Notes: generated by a model not told the origin, from the letters alone. DNA of 64,000 nucleotides from Acetobacter aceti (GCF_002005445.1 NZ_CP014692.1:1612001-1676000), one strand, 5' to 3'. Counted from the first letter of the stretch, positions 17,345 to 25,315 are shown. Translations and numbers: made by a program.

Positions 17345-17673
17345 AGCTTCCCTTTGTCATCACGATGAAAGCGGTATTTCGACGTGTGAGGTTCATTCAT
17401 GACCATCACGTTCACCGTGCAATCCCAGACATTCTTGAATCCTTTGGTCGCTGAACAATCCAGACTCTGGATATCCAGCGCCTTTTTTATTTTGTCTATG
17501 GTATTATCCCGCTCCAGCTAACTATGTTTCTGAAAAGGATTCACGGAGTAAACTTCGGAAATGGATTGCATGGCCATAAAATCTCTGACCTCATCTTTAC
17601 CGGGAGCATTATCGCCACACGCGGTCAGACTGACGAGCATGGTCAGTGCTGTGGCTGTTCGAGTTATCTTCAT
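17320..17673 (-). pseudogene. Small lipoprotein gene interrupted by an in-frame TAG
   Basis: From ATG 17673 the frame gives a lipoprotein signal peptide (MKITRTATALTMLVSLTACG, lipobox LTAC) and continues to a TAG at 17518-17520 after 51 codons. The same frame then stays open for another 65 codons (LERDNTIDKIKKALDIQSLD, then CSATKGFKNVWDCTVNVMV) to TAA at 17320. The downstream part looks like genuine protein with paired cysteines. The simplest reading is a 117-residue periplasmic lipoprotein inactivated by one nonsense mutation. A GGxA-type ribosome site upstream is weak. Confidence 0.55.
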
Positions 17674-17707
17674 TCTGATTTCTGTTCCTATCAGGGGAAA
17701 CTGTGTT

Positions 17708-18322
17708 TCACTTTTCAAGTGATTTCAGAAAGTCAGGATTGTTCCTGACTGCTGTTTCAATCACGGCCAACGCTTTTTTCTGATTTCTTCTGACCAGAAA
17801 ATTCAGGTGAATGAAGGCGATAAAAGGCGTGATAACCGTAAAAACAACGATATCTGCGGGAGTAGCGTGGACAATCACAAGCATCAGGATACTCACGATC
17901 ACCAGACCGGCCAGATAGGACAGAAACAGCTTTCTCCATCCATAACGATTGATGACTCCAGGCAGGCCCTCATCATTCGTCCATCCGGTTGCGGTCGTCA
18001 GATTACGCACAAGAAGATGACCCGTTGCGTTAGCTCCTTTTACACTTCCCCAGACGACAGCGATCTTTTGTCCTTCCCGAAGTGGATAATTTCCGCTGAT
18101 CTGACGTTCATGTCCTGACGGAGTCACCACCCAGAATGTCTGGTTCTGCGTGGTGGTGGTTGTCACTTTTGGTCCCTGAAACTGGTAGTTACCGCCCCCG
18201 AGGTGCGTAGCCGTGCCATTTCCAGATGACGTAACGCTGGTCGTGGACCAGTTCTGAAGTCCCCGGACCTCTCCCTCGATTCCATCGATCCAGAACGGAA
18301 TTCCGAAAATTTCGATGTTCAT
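17708..18322 (-). CDS. Hypothetical membrane protein
   Basis: A 204-residue protein. The N-terminal 110 residues are soluble and beta-rich (Gly/Thr-rich stretch, then FWVVTPSGHERQISG and REGQKIAVVWGSVK). Two membrane spans follow (LFLSYLAGLVIVSILMLVIV, about 132-151, and DIVVFTVITPFIAFIHLNFL, about 157-176) and a basic tail. The family is not recognised by name. It sits directly upstream of the broken lipoprotein gene on the same strand. Confidence 0.55.
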   Translation of the reverse strand: MNIEIFGIPFWIDGIEGEVRGLQNWSTTSVTSSGNGTATHLGGGNYQFQGPKVTTTTTQNQTFWVVTPSGHERQISGNYPLREGQKIAVVWGSVKGANATGHLLVRNLTTATGWTNDEGLPGVINRYGWRKLFLSYLAGLVIVSILMLVIVHATPADIVVFTVITPFIAFIHLNFLVRRNQKKALAVIETAVRNNPDFLKSLEK

Positions 18323-18426
18323 CTGACTACAGATTCGGAGAGAGACGCCGAAAACCGGCAGTTATACTGGAAATCATGACGAACAGAGTCCCCGAGAATA
18401 AGATATGTTCTCCGGATGTTATCTCT

Positions 18427-18442
18427 GAATCACCTGATTTTG
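18427..18442. repeat. Palindromic site left of serine recombinase
   Basis: GAATCACCTGATTTTG. The 12-base palindrome AATCA-CC-TGATT recurs at 19147-19162 as AATCA-GG-TGATT, on the other side of the recombinase gene, with the same outer flanks but the central dinucleotide reversed. Confidence 0.4.
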
Positions 18443-18515
18443 TTACACTGTTCTTACAGCATCCACTGACCACTCACGGACAGCAGAGTATGAGCAAAAG
18501 AACGGAGCGAAATTT

Positions 18516-19097
18516 ATGGAAAGGTATGGATATGCACGGGTGAGCACGGGCAAACAGACAACAGACAGCCAGATCACCGATCTGACGCGGGATGGCGTCT
18601 CTGACTGCCATATTATTCAGGAAACAGTATCAGGAGCTACGGACTGGAAATCCCGGCCTTTGCTTCGCAAACTCATTCGGAAACTCAGGACAGGAGATAC
18701 ACTGACCGTAGCCAAACTGGACAGGCTCGGTCGTAATGCTGTTGATGTTCTGTCTCTGATTGAACGGTTGAAAAAACGCGGAATTTCCGTGCGTATCCTG
18801 AATTTTGGCGTTGATACTTCCGGCTCTGGAGGGGCGCTGTTTCTCCTGTTACTGGCCGGATTTGCGGAATTCGAGCGCAACCTGATCCGTGAGCGGGTGA
18901 TCGCTGGACTTCAGACTGCCAGGGAAAAGGGGGTCCGGCTTGGCCGACGCCCCAAACTGTCCAGAGCCAAGATTGCTCGCGCCCGGCATCTGAGAAAACA
19001 GGGCTTCTCCATCACTAAAATTGGCCTGATCCTGAATGTCTCCAGGATGACGGTCTGGCGATCTACAAAAGAGGTCACTCCTGGTTCAGACGCCTAA
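18516..19097 (+). CDS. Serine recombinase / invertase-like
   Basis: A 193-residue small serine recombinase. It has the catalytic motif YGYARVSTGKQTTDSQ with the nucleophilic Ser at residue 10, AKLDRLGRNAVDVL, the block LLLLAGFAEFERNLIRERV and a C-terminal helix-turn-helix (ITKIGLILNVSRMTVWR). It is only moderately similar to the other two serine recombinases in the island. Matching palindromes at 18427 and 19147 flank it, and a perfect inverted repeat CTGGTTCAGA/TCTGAACCAG (19081-19090, 19171-19180) surrounds the right one. It may therefore act on its own flanking sites. Confidence 0.82.
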   Translation: MERYGYARVSTGKQTTDSQITDLTRDGVSDCHIIQETVSGATDWKSRPLLRKLIRKLRTGDTLTVAKLDRLGRNAVDVLSLIERLKKRGISVRILNFGVDTSGSGGALFLLLLAGFAEFERNLIRERVIAGLQTAREKGVRLGRRPKLSRAKIARARHLRKQGFSITKIGLILNVSRMTVWRSTKEVTPGSDA

Positions 19098-19146
19098 CAT
19101 TTATTGCACAACACGCATAACAATCATGCATTAAACACATATTCCG

Positions 19147-19162
19147 GAATCAGGTGATTTTG
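19147..19162. repeat. Palindromic site right of serine recombinase
   Basis: GAATCAGGTGATTTTG, partner of 18427-18442, enclosed by a 10-bp perfect inverted repeat (19081-19090 / 19171-19180). Confidence 0.4.
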
Positions 19163-19187
19163 GGACGAATTCTGAACCAGACAAGCA

Positions 19188-20285
19188 ATGCCATTCATTG
19201 CTACTGAATTCTCTCCCCACATGTTCTCCTTTTGTGCTATTAAACAATCTATGAACGATTCGCTTTCCGACATGCCCGTCATTGGCAATAACAAAATTGC
19301 AAATCTAACCGATGCTCAGCTTCTTATCATCGAACTGGCCACAGACGATCCACGACGAGAAGTAACGGTTTCTGGAAAATTTCCAGAAAACTGTGAATTG
19401 ACTTCTATCTTAAAAACATATGACTACCGTGAGCAAAAATTGCCATGCTCTATTCGTGGATGTAGTGCCAGACACCATAAGGGATTTGTTGTCCAAGCCG
19501 GTTCTGAAAAAGGACTTGTTGGAAAAGATTGCGGAAAAAAGCATTTTGGTGACTCTTGGGATGAGCATCAAAACGCCTACACGGATGCGAGAAACAGACA
19601 ATCCTCTCTGTTATTAAGAGACAAAATCTCTTCCGTCCTGACAAATGACGCAATTAAATCCATAAGAGCTTGGAGAAGCTATTTCCAAAATGTCGACTCA
19701 AAGATAAAGAGTGTCAGAGATTTTATTCCAGATATTTATAAAATTATTTTGAAAAATACAGAGAAAGGGAAGTATTACCTTTTTACCGTAGAAGAAATAG
19801 ACAAAAACATCCTTCAATATACAGATGAATTACGCTCTCGCGCACCTCAATTTAGAGAAAAAATAATTCACAGATTACCGTCAAGTAATATATATTGTAT
19901 AATTTTTCGCCAGAAGGCCGAAAAAGGAATTAGTCTTATAGATGATTACCACAACATAATACACAAAAATCCCGTATCAACTTCTGAAATGCAACGTGCA
20001 ACAAAAAAATTGAGGGATGGAATAAAAATACTAAATGAGATTTTTTCCCTTGTCCCCGTAGTTCAAAATTTTCTCTCTGTAGAAAATTTGAGAGGCATTG
20101 CAAGGTGGGCGCAATTAGAAGGTGATGTAGAAAATATATCCATTACTGACTCAAAAAGTATTTCAAAAATCAAAATTGAATGGGGAGAGAAAGAAATTCA
20201 AAAAATTATGATACCATTTATTGTGGAAAAAAATCATGAAGTCCTAAATATACTGTCTGAAAATGCTGACGTGCATCATACATGA
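19188..20285 (+). CDS. Hypothetical protein with zinc-ribbon-like N-terminal region
   Basis: A 365-residue protein. Around residues 85-120 it has a Cys/His cluster (LPCSIRGCSARHHKGFVV, then GLVGKDCGKKHFGDSW) that could bind zinc. The remainder is helical, Lys-rich and without membrane segments. The start is uncertain: ATG 19188 has no clear ribosome site, and an in-frame ATG at 19251 is possible. It is the last gene of piece B before the attachment-site copy, and it is AT-rich. I do not recognise the family or function. Confidence 0.5.
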   Translation: MPFIATEFSPHMFSFCAIKQSMNDSLSDMPVIGNNKIANLTDAQLLIIELATDDPRREVTVSGKFPENCELTSILKTYDYREQKLPCSIRGCSARHHKGFVVQAGSEKGLVGKDCGKKHFGDSWDEHQNAYTDARNRQSSLLLRDKISSVLTNDAIKSIRAWRSYFQNVDSKIKSVRDFIPDIYKIILKNTEKGKYYLFTVEEIDKNILQYTDELRSRAPQFREKIIHRLPSSNIYCIIFRQKAEKGISLIDDYHNIIHKNPVSTSEMQRATKKLRDGIKILNEIFSLVPVVQNFLSVENLRGIARWAQLEGDVENISITDSKSISKIKIEWGEKEIQKIMIPFIVEKNHEVLNILSENADVHHT

Positions 20286-20638
20286 AGTCGTTGGCCTAAT
20301 TCCTAAAAGGAAAAACCGTCACGAAATTGAGCAGGAAATTCAGTGTCGGCAGAGCCAGTATACAATGCATATTATCAAACGCAGGCGTGTCAGCTTTATC
20401 CCGCGAGAGTATGTGAGGCGAAAGCCTCACATATATAAAAGCAAATCTACAAAAATTTACAAAATACTAAAACAGACAAAAACGGCAGATATCCGCTGTT
20501 TTTTTGTGTTCGGTCAATCATATTCGCGATATCATAAGTCTGGATAAATCAAGCGTAAAAACTGCATATCAATGCGTTCAAAACACATAACGAAGAACCG
20601 GACGAACACGCAGAAGCAGACTAAACTGTCTCCGTGTT
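20286..20638. other. Non-coding stretch at end of piece B
   Basis: No convincing gene. A 94-codon open frame (20263-20547) has no domain character and runs through two hairpins. TATGTGAGGC-GAAA-GCCTCACATA at 20410-20433 is a perfect 10-bp stem with a stable tetraloop but no T-run. The second is a terminator at 20478-20505. Confidence 0.5.
20478..20505 (+). terminator. Rho-independent terminator
   Basis: AAAACGGC and GCTGTTTT pair (one G-T) around AGATATCC and run into seven Ts. It closes the transcription unit of the preceding gene. Confidence 0.6.
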
Positions 20639-20716
20639 TGTCCCCATCTTGGGTTTTTCGGTCTTCTAAATAATTGATTTTTAAGGGCTTTTATGTGTTG
20701 GCTGGGGGACCTGGAT
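20639..20716. other. Attachment-site copy between island pieces B and C
   Basis: TGGCTGGGGGACCTGGAT (20699-20716) is identical over 18 bases to the end of the tRNA-Gln gene at 31442-31459 (CCA end, acceptor stem, part of the T arm). The arm-like repeat TGTCCCCAT at 20639-20647 matches two copies beside the integrase at 7327. This fits a recombination junction between tandem elements. Confidence 0.7.
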
Positions 20717-20788
20717 ACTGGCGGTCTCCACAGATTTCAGATAAAACCCATAAAAAACAAATACCTAGCAACTTCCCTGTCTGCTTGT

Positions 20789-20817
20789 TTGGAGAAGATT
20801 CTGTAGAAGTTCTCCAA
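20789..20817. promoter_or_regulatory. Integrase-type inverted repeat (copy 2)
   Basis: TTGGAGAA / TTCTCCAA, an 8-bp inverted repeat followed by TG. GAAGTTCTCCAAT here also occurs beside the integrase start at about 31372-31384. No integrase gene is adjacent, as expected for the far end of the element. Confidence 0.45.
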
Positions 20818-20888
20818 TGTCTGGGGTAGGATTCTATATGAAAGGGCGATAATCGCCAATCGATAATTATCCAAATATGGGCTTTGAC

Positions 20889-21524
20889 CTACTTTCCAAC
20901 GGCTCCAATAGCGTCGAAAATATTGCTTTGGATCTCAAGCTGGCCCTGTTCTTTGGCTTGCTTGGCATATTTCCCGATAGTGGAGGTCGGGACACCAGTG
21001 GCGCGAGATGCTTGCCGGTAGCTCTTCCCTTGAGCAATCAGGTCCAGACAGAGACGAATACGGGGACTACTCGCGGTAGGGCGTCCTATGGGCTTTCCTG
21101 AGCGTGTTCCATGCTTCTTGGCGTATGCGATTCCGAGGTGGATGCGCTCATGAATCATGCCACGTTCAAACTCTGCAAAGGTGGCCATCTGCTGGAATAA
21201 CATACGACCCACAAGATTATTCGGGTCATACGTCAAACCGTCAGAGATAGAACGAACAATGATTCCGCGCTCTCTGAATTGCTCAATCATTTCACATATA
21301 TGAATGAAAGAGCGACCAAGCCTGTCAATCTTCCAGATTGTGAGGGTATCGCCATCGTTTAACAGGCTGAGCAATTTGTTTAACCCTGGCCTGTCATCTG
21401 TTGAACCGCTGATAATATCCTGAAAAATATGGTCCGCAGAAATCCCGGCTTTTTTCAGGGCGTCAATCTGCTGATTAACGTCCTGCTTACAAGTGCTTAC
21501 GCGGGCATATCCGTAAACAGTCAT
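20889..21524 (-). CDS. Serine recombinase / resolvase (Hin/Gin-like)
   Basis: A 211-residue small serine recombinase. The catalytic motif YGYARVSTCKQDVNQQ has its Ser at residue 10, followed by IWKIDRLGRSFIHI, QQMATFAEFERGMIHERI and a C-terminal helix-turn-helix (SYRQASRATGVPTSTIGKYA). Its start overlaps the stop of the upstream hypothetical gene as TGATG, so the two are translationally coupled. It is the first gene inside piece C and probably serves multimer resolution for the plasmid-like element. Confidence 0.82.
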   Translation of the reverse strand: MTVYGYARVSTCKQDVNQQIDALKKAGISADHIFQDIISGSTDDRPGLNKLLSLLNDGDTLTIWKIDRLGRSFIHICEMIEQFRERGIIVRSISDGLTYDPNNLVGRMLFQQMATFAEFERGMIHERIHLGIAYAKKHGTRSGKPIGRPTASSPRIRLCLDLIAQGKSYRQASRATGVPTSTIGKYAKQAKEQGQLEIQSNIFDAIGAVGK

Positions 21525-21877
21525 CAGTATTTTTCTAGAAAAGTCTGGTCCAGTTCGAGCAATTCCATGACATCTTCAGGGGCAGCAAAATTAGCCTCAA
21601 AGCGGAAGCCACTCACGTCTTTTGGAGCGGTGTCGACAGCATTATTCTGAACTTTTTCGCAGGCTTCAAAAATATCTTTATTTGTCACATCGCCATTATA
21701 ATTATTTTTCTCAATACCGATGGCCCTGAATGTCCGTAAGCCAAACTTCTTTGCTTCAATCTGCCATTTTTGAACAGATTCAGGATTAGCCTGGGCTGTA
21801 TTCATTGCGATGATAGCGAATGTAAATGCATCCTTCCCATTATTTGAAGGAAGTGCTGATGTAATAAATGCAGTCAT
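21524..21877 (-). CDS. Hypothetical protein coupled to resolvase
   Basis: A 117-residue soluble protein (MTAFITSALPSNNGKDAF at the start, FEACEKVQNNAVD in the middle) with no recognised domain. ATG 21877 was chosen because AAAGGAG lies nine bases upstream and a good promoter lies further back; the longer open frame to 22012 runs through that promoter. The TGATG overlap with the resolvase gene suggests co-regulation. It may be an accessory factor for the recombinase, which is inference from position only. Confidence 0.6.
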   Translation of the reverse strand: MTAFITSALPSNNGKDAFTFAIIAMNTAQANPESVQKWQIEAKKFGLRTFRAIGIEKNNYNGDVTNKDIFEACEKVQNNAVDTAPKDVSGFRFEANFAAPEDVMELLELDQTFLEKY

Positions 21878-22296
21878 AGAAAAATACTCCTTTAGTTCAT
21901 GCTTTTTTGGTCCTTTTCGCATGGTGATTGATAGACAGGGTTTGGAGACGCCGAACCCTTTGCATTTCCAATATAACAGAAACTGAACAAAAAACAAGTC
22001 TTTTATAGACATTTAGTTGTAATTATTCAATAACAGTTTCGTGAAGTTACTTAATATACCATTAATATGCAATGATTACATGATATGTCGCACGAACATA
22101 CTTCGTCTGTTCTATTGTCTAAGCGCGACTAATAAACGGCTGTAGACAGCCATTTATTGTGTGTAATCAAAAAGAAATTATAGCCTGACAACATATATAT
22201 AAAATGTGAAGCATGAGCATTTTATGCCAGTCGCTTTACATCGAAAGAGCGTAGCTATTGAGATGATGGGCACAAAGATAAAATATAATATTGTTG
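21878..22296. other. Non-coding stretch with hairpin
   Basis: Apart from the promoter at 21970-21997, I see no gene. AATAAACGGCTG-TAGA-CAGCCATTTATT (22131-22159) forms a hairpin with one mismatch that could terminate transcription from either side. Confidence 0.4.
21970..21997 (-). promoter_or_regulatory. Sigma-70-type promoter for the 21877/21524 operon
   Basis: Reading on the minus strand, TTGTTT (21997-21992) and TATATT (21975-21970) are separated by 16 bases, about 95 bases before the start codon at 21877. Confidence 0.45.
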
Positions 22297-23029
22297 TCAA
22301 CGTCTGAAATGATTTCCGATTTCTATGATATTATCATCATTGTGTTTAATGGTTTTTTCATTTGCGATAGGTGTGATATTGTCACCATACGCTTCATAAA
22401 ACTGAGCCATTTGCCTGTTTAGTTCTTCATTTATTTTTTTTGTTTTCAATCTCTAGTTTTTTATTATTTTCAATCTCTCCCCTAATACTATTTATGAACA
22501 TTTTTAAGTCATCATGCGTATAAGGATAATCAGAAGATTCATTTTTCATAATCTTCTTAAGTTCAACAGCGACTTCTCTATCCATTTCGTTTTCTGATTT
22601 TTCAAGCTCTTTGATATATTGAAAGGGATACATGTTAATAATCTCATCTGCCATATAATCCCCAGAGAACGACTGCAAAAATGCTTGGAAACTGGGGTAT
22701 CTTCCATCCATATCGAACTTTTTCATGAAGTTATCGTGCTTCGTGTATGATGCTCTCAATTTTACAAAAGTAAGAAATACGATGGATTTCTTGTCCTGTT
22801 TGCTCATGCTGTCGAAAGTTTCTTTATCAACAGGGCTTTCAAATCGTGGATAAGTGATAGGCTCGGGCATAGCCTTGACTTGTCTAATTGAAACACCAAA
22901 AAGCAAACGCATGATAGCGTCAATAATAAGCGCAATGACATCATGGTCAATAGATTTATTATATTTGTATATTTCCTTATTTTGTTCTTTTAGATTCTTA
23001 TAAATGCCGAAAAAAATACTCTTTATCAT
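22297..23029 (-). pseudogene. Hypothetical gene downstream of relaxase, frameshifted near its end
   Basis: The open frame 22427-23029 encodes 200 residues, mostly helical and charged, with a possible membrane-associated segment (VIALIIDAIMRLLFGVSI) and no recognised domain. It starts 32 bases inside the relaxase gene. The frame ends IENKKNK at a run of eight As (22434-22441). With seven As it would continue KINEELNRQMAQFYEAYGD, then ITPIANEKTIKHNDDNIIEI, and end at TGA 22297, adding about 45 plausible residues. So the gene is either truncated by a one-base insertion or affected by a sequencing error. A role in mobilization is suggested by position only. Confidence 0.5.
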
Positions 23030-24335
23030 CTTTTCCGTATGATTTCACACGCTCTTTTATTTCCTGAATATATTCAGGGGTTATCGGTCTAACGTGTGAA
23101 ATGTCGCGGATTTCAACGGTATTGGAAAAATGAAATTTTATTTTTGCGGACGCGACAACATGCTGAGCATGACGGATATTGCTTTCGTTAATTCCTGCTG
23201 GTTCTGTAATATCTGATTCAGGCTCTCTTGTATCTGCTCTATCGGGTTCGGCCCGTCCGTTGGTGTTTTCTGTATCAGTTCCAGAATCTGCGATGTTCCC
23301 GCGTGGGCTGATTTCGCTTCTGAGTAAGTCGCTCTCTGCATTTCCATTCTCTTCTTCTGCTCGGAAGACTGGAAACTCTGGGAAGGATTCAAGTCCTTGG
23401 TCTGCGTAGTCGTCGGCTTCCTGTTTGGTGGATTTTTTGATGAGTCCACCGACTGCTTTTTTTGTCGATTGTCTAACGGCTGTCTTTTCTTCTTTTCGAA
23501 TAATCTCATTATTAAAATCCTCCATCATTATAAAAAAATCATTTTGTCTCACGTCTTTAAGTATGCGTGAAACAGAACCGATTTGGGTATTATCTTCATC
23601 ATATATAATATATGACTTTTTGTTTTTGGTTCCTTGTTCGATACGGAACCCACTGTCAGACATAGCAGAAAGAAAAGCTTTAATGCCATCTGACTGGCTC
23701 CAGATATTGTTAATATCTGTTTTTATGTGTGGCATAGACTTGCCTTTTCTCTTCATCTCCTGAAGTTTTCCAGAAGAGTAAGAGGCTCTTGGGCGTTCAA
23801 TCGCACAAGCATCAGACATTTTGTCTGCATACTCGTACAAACCTTCTGCCCTGAAAGCCTTGGCAACTGCGTGATTCCACTTGCCGGGAATAATTTTCAG
23901 ACCTTCTTCAATCTCAAACCGTCTGCATACTTTCTCATTGCGGAGCCTTGATGCGCGGTTGTCTAATACCTTTCCGTTATCTTGGATCTCGGGTTCCAAA
24001 AGATGATAATGATATTCCCATCCCGCATGATTTTCTCTCTGTTTCCTATGTTCAACAATCGTGGAATTATCAGAAGAGAAGCCATATTCATCACCGAACA
24101 TGCGGAACATTTTATAAGTCTGCTGAGTGTTTAAAGGTTCTTGTGATGAAAGAGTGAAATGTCTCACCGCATATTTTTTACTCATCCCCGAAGCAATATC
24201 AAAAGCCTGACAAACTTCCTCCCTGCTACCCTGGAGGACATTGATTTCCTCATTCTCGTGATGCTTATCAAAGATATGATTCACAAGATTACGGGGACCG
24301 CTCTCGGTCTGTATACGTGTCGACTTACCTATCAT
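22998..24335 (-). CDS. Mobilization relaxase (MobA-like), piece C
   Basis: A 445-residue relaxase homologous to the one at 10622-12331. It has KKYAVRHFTLSSQEPL (about 53-68) and the metal-binding motif WEYHYHLLEPEIQDNGKVLD with H109 and H111. The region after about residue 290 is a low-complexity Glu/Asp/Ser/Thr linker, and another frame there encodes a plausible small protein (23138-23509). The gene overlaps the MobC-like gene upstream by 11 bases and the hypothetical gene downstream by 32 bases, giving a compact mobilization operon. The protein is shorter than its counterpart in piece B. Confidence 0.7.
   Translation of the reverse strand: MIGKSTRIQTESGPRNLVNHIFDKHHENEEINVLQGSREEVCQAFDIASGMSKKYAVRHFTLSSQEPLNTQQTYKMFRMFGDEYGFSSDNSTIVEHRKQRENHAGWEYHYHLLEPEIQDNGKVLDNRASRLRNEKVCRRFEIEEGLKIIPGKWNHAVAKAFRAEGLYEYADKMSDACAIERPRASYSSGKLQEMKRKGKSMPHIKTDINNIWSQSDGIKAFLSAMSDSGFRIEQGTKNKKSYIIYDEDNTQIGSVSRILKDVRQNDFFIMMEDFNNEIIRKEEKTAVRQSTKKAVGGLIKKSTKQEADDYADQGLESFPEFPVFRAEEENGNAESDLLRSEISPRGNIADSGTDTENTNGRAEPDRADTREPESDITEPAGINESNIRHAQHVVASAKIKFHFSNTVEIRDISHVRPITPEYIQEIKERVKSYGKDDKEYFFRHL
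23138..23509 (-). CDS. Possible nested mobilization gene inside the relaxase gene
   Basis: A 123-codon frame wholly inside the relaxase gene in another phase. GGAGG lies nine bases before its ATG. The product is basic at the N-terminus and ends in an amphipathic helix (IEQIQESLNQILQNQQELTK) followed by a hydrophobic end (AISVMLSMLSR). Nested genes in alternate frames within the C-terminal part of relaxases are known from ColE1- and R1162-type plasmids (mbeB/mbeD, mobB). The low-complexity relaxase sequence in this stretch fits a dual-coding region. It may still be chance. Confidence 0.4.
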   Translation of the reverse strand: MRLFEKKKRQPLDNRQKKQSVDSSKNPPNRKPTTTQTKDLNPSQSFQSSEQKKRMEMQRATYSEAKSAHAGTSQILELIQKTPTDGPNPIEQIQESLNQILQNQQELTKAISVMLSMLSRPQK

Positions 24336-24684
24336 GGTCCTTTTTCTCCATGATGTATGGTATGGGTCGAATGTCTGTAATAATATCAGACAGACCCAAC
24401 ACGGTTGAACGTATCTCCTTTAATTCCTCAGAAACATCAACGGACTGACCAGAGTTATGACTTCTGGTTAATTGGTTGAGATTATTCCCAATCCTTTGGA
24501 GTTCGGTTTTAACATCAGTCAGACCTTGACGAATGTTACCCTTATTCTCTCCTGTCTTTGCATATTCATAAGCAAACGAACGGAGCCAACCAGCTACAGA
24601 ACTAAAGCCAGCATCCTTGCGGGCTTGTTCAAATAGGTCTCTCTCATCGGAAGAACATCTGATTTTAAGTGTAATATCTCGCAT
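24325..24684 (-). CDS. MobC-like relaxosome accessory protein, piece C
   Basis: A 119-residue protein with an N-terminal ribbon-helix-helix-like part (MRDITLKIRCSSDERDLFEQ, then ARKDAGFSSVAGWLRSFA) and the MobC signature ELQRIGNNLNQLTRSHNSGQ. ATG 24684 has AGGAGGA just upstream. Its 3' end overlaps the relaxase gene by 11 bases. Like its counterpart at 12337-12681 it would bind oriT, which probably lies directly upstream. Confidence 0.78.
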   Translation of the reverse strand: MRDITLKIRCSSDERDLFEQARKDAGFSSVAGWLRSFAYEYAKTGENKGNIRQGLTDVKTELQRIGNNLNQLTRSHNSGQSVDVSEELKEIRSTVLGLSDIITDIRPIPYIMEKKDHDR

Positions 24685-24710
24685 GATGGTTCCTCCTTTC
24701 TTATGGGGTT

Positions 24711-24778
24711 CACGGGGCAAAGCCCCTGACCAGTTTGGTAATTGGTTCGCGTAGCGGGCCACATTTCCAATGACTGGC
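24711..24778. other. Candidate oriT, piece C
   Basis: Upstream of the MobC-like gene are GGGGC-AAA-GCCCC (24714-24726), CCAGTTTGGTAATTGG (24730-24745) and GCGTAGCGGGCC, then CCAATGACTGG. Clustered short inverted repeats followed by a GC-rich segment are typical of oriT regions. The nick site is not identified. Confidence 0.4.
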
Positions 24779-24845
24779 TAATAATAGAACTATAATAATT
24801 ACAATAATGGAACCACAAGAAAATAACAAATAAAACACGACTTTA

Positions 24846-24875
24846 TTGAATTAAAGATGTCTGTTTATATATAAT
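24846..24875 (+). promoter_or_regulatory. Sigma-70-type promoter
   Basis: TTGAAT (24846-24851), 18-base spacer, TATAAT (24870-24875), about 30 bases before the start codon at 24907. Confidence 0.55.
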
Positions 24876-24906
24876 TTAATTATCGAAACATTTTAGGAGA
24901 AATATT

Positions 24907-25293
24907 ATGACTGTAAGCTTCAGACCCAATACGAAAGACGAAAGCACCTATTCGGTCATTCAGTGGAACTATGATTGCCAGACGAAAACTGCAAAACCCG
25001 AAGGTCTGGGAAAGATATACATCTGGGATAAGACCATACCTGAAGAGATACTATCCAGACTGGATGTGGTGGAGCGTGGAGACCTTGAGGCATGGCTGAA
25101 GGCTACCAGAGAAGGAAAGGAAATAAGGCACATCCACGAACAACTTATGCTCGTGGAACCGTTAAGCAGAGACCTGATTGCGGGCGTCCAGCGGGGAACG
25201 TGGGAGGCAGAAGAACTGACCTACATGATACCCCTGCTGGATAAGGCTCTCCGAGCACTCAGACGGGCTGAGAAAAAGATGAATACACCTTAA
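24907..25293 (+). CDS. Hypothetical protein
   Basis: A 128-residue soluble protein (IYIWDKTIPEEILSRLD, ERGDLEAWLKATREGKEI) ending in a Lys/Arg-rich helix (LLDKALRALRRAEKKM). The ATG has TAGGAG upstream and its own good promoter, so expression is likely. It converges on the DUF4268-type gene with a 22-base gap. I do not recognise the family. It could be an antitoxin- or anti-restriction-type accessory protein, but no motif supports a choice. Confidence 0.6.
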   Translation: MTVSFRPNTKDESTYSVIQWNYDCQTKTAKPEGLGKIYIWDKTIPEEILSRLDVVERGDLEAWLKATREGKEIRHIHEQLMLVEPLSRDLIAGVQRGTWEAEELTYMIPLLDKALRALRRAEKKMNTP

Positions 25294-25315
25294 AAATCTG
25301 CTTTGCTTTTTCTTG

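Noticed and set aside
20263..20547. 94-codon frame after the zinc-ribbon-like gene
   Set aside because: Runs through two hairpins including a terminator, has no ribosome site and no protein-like character.
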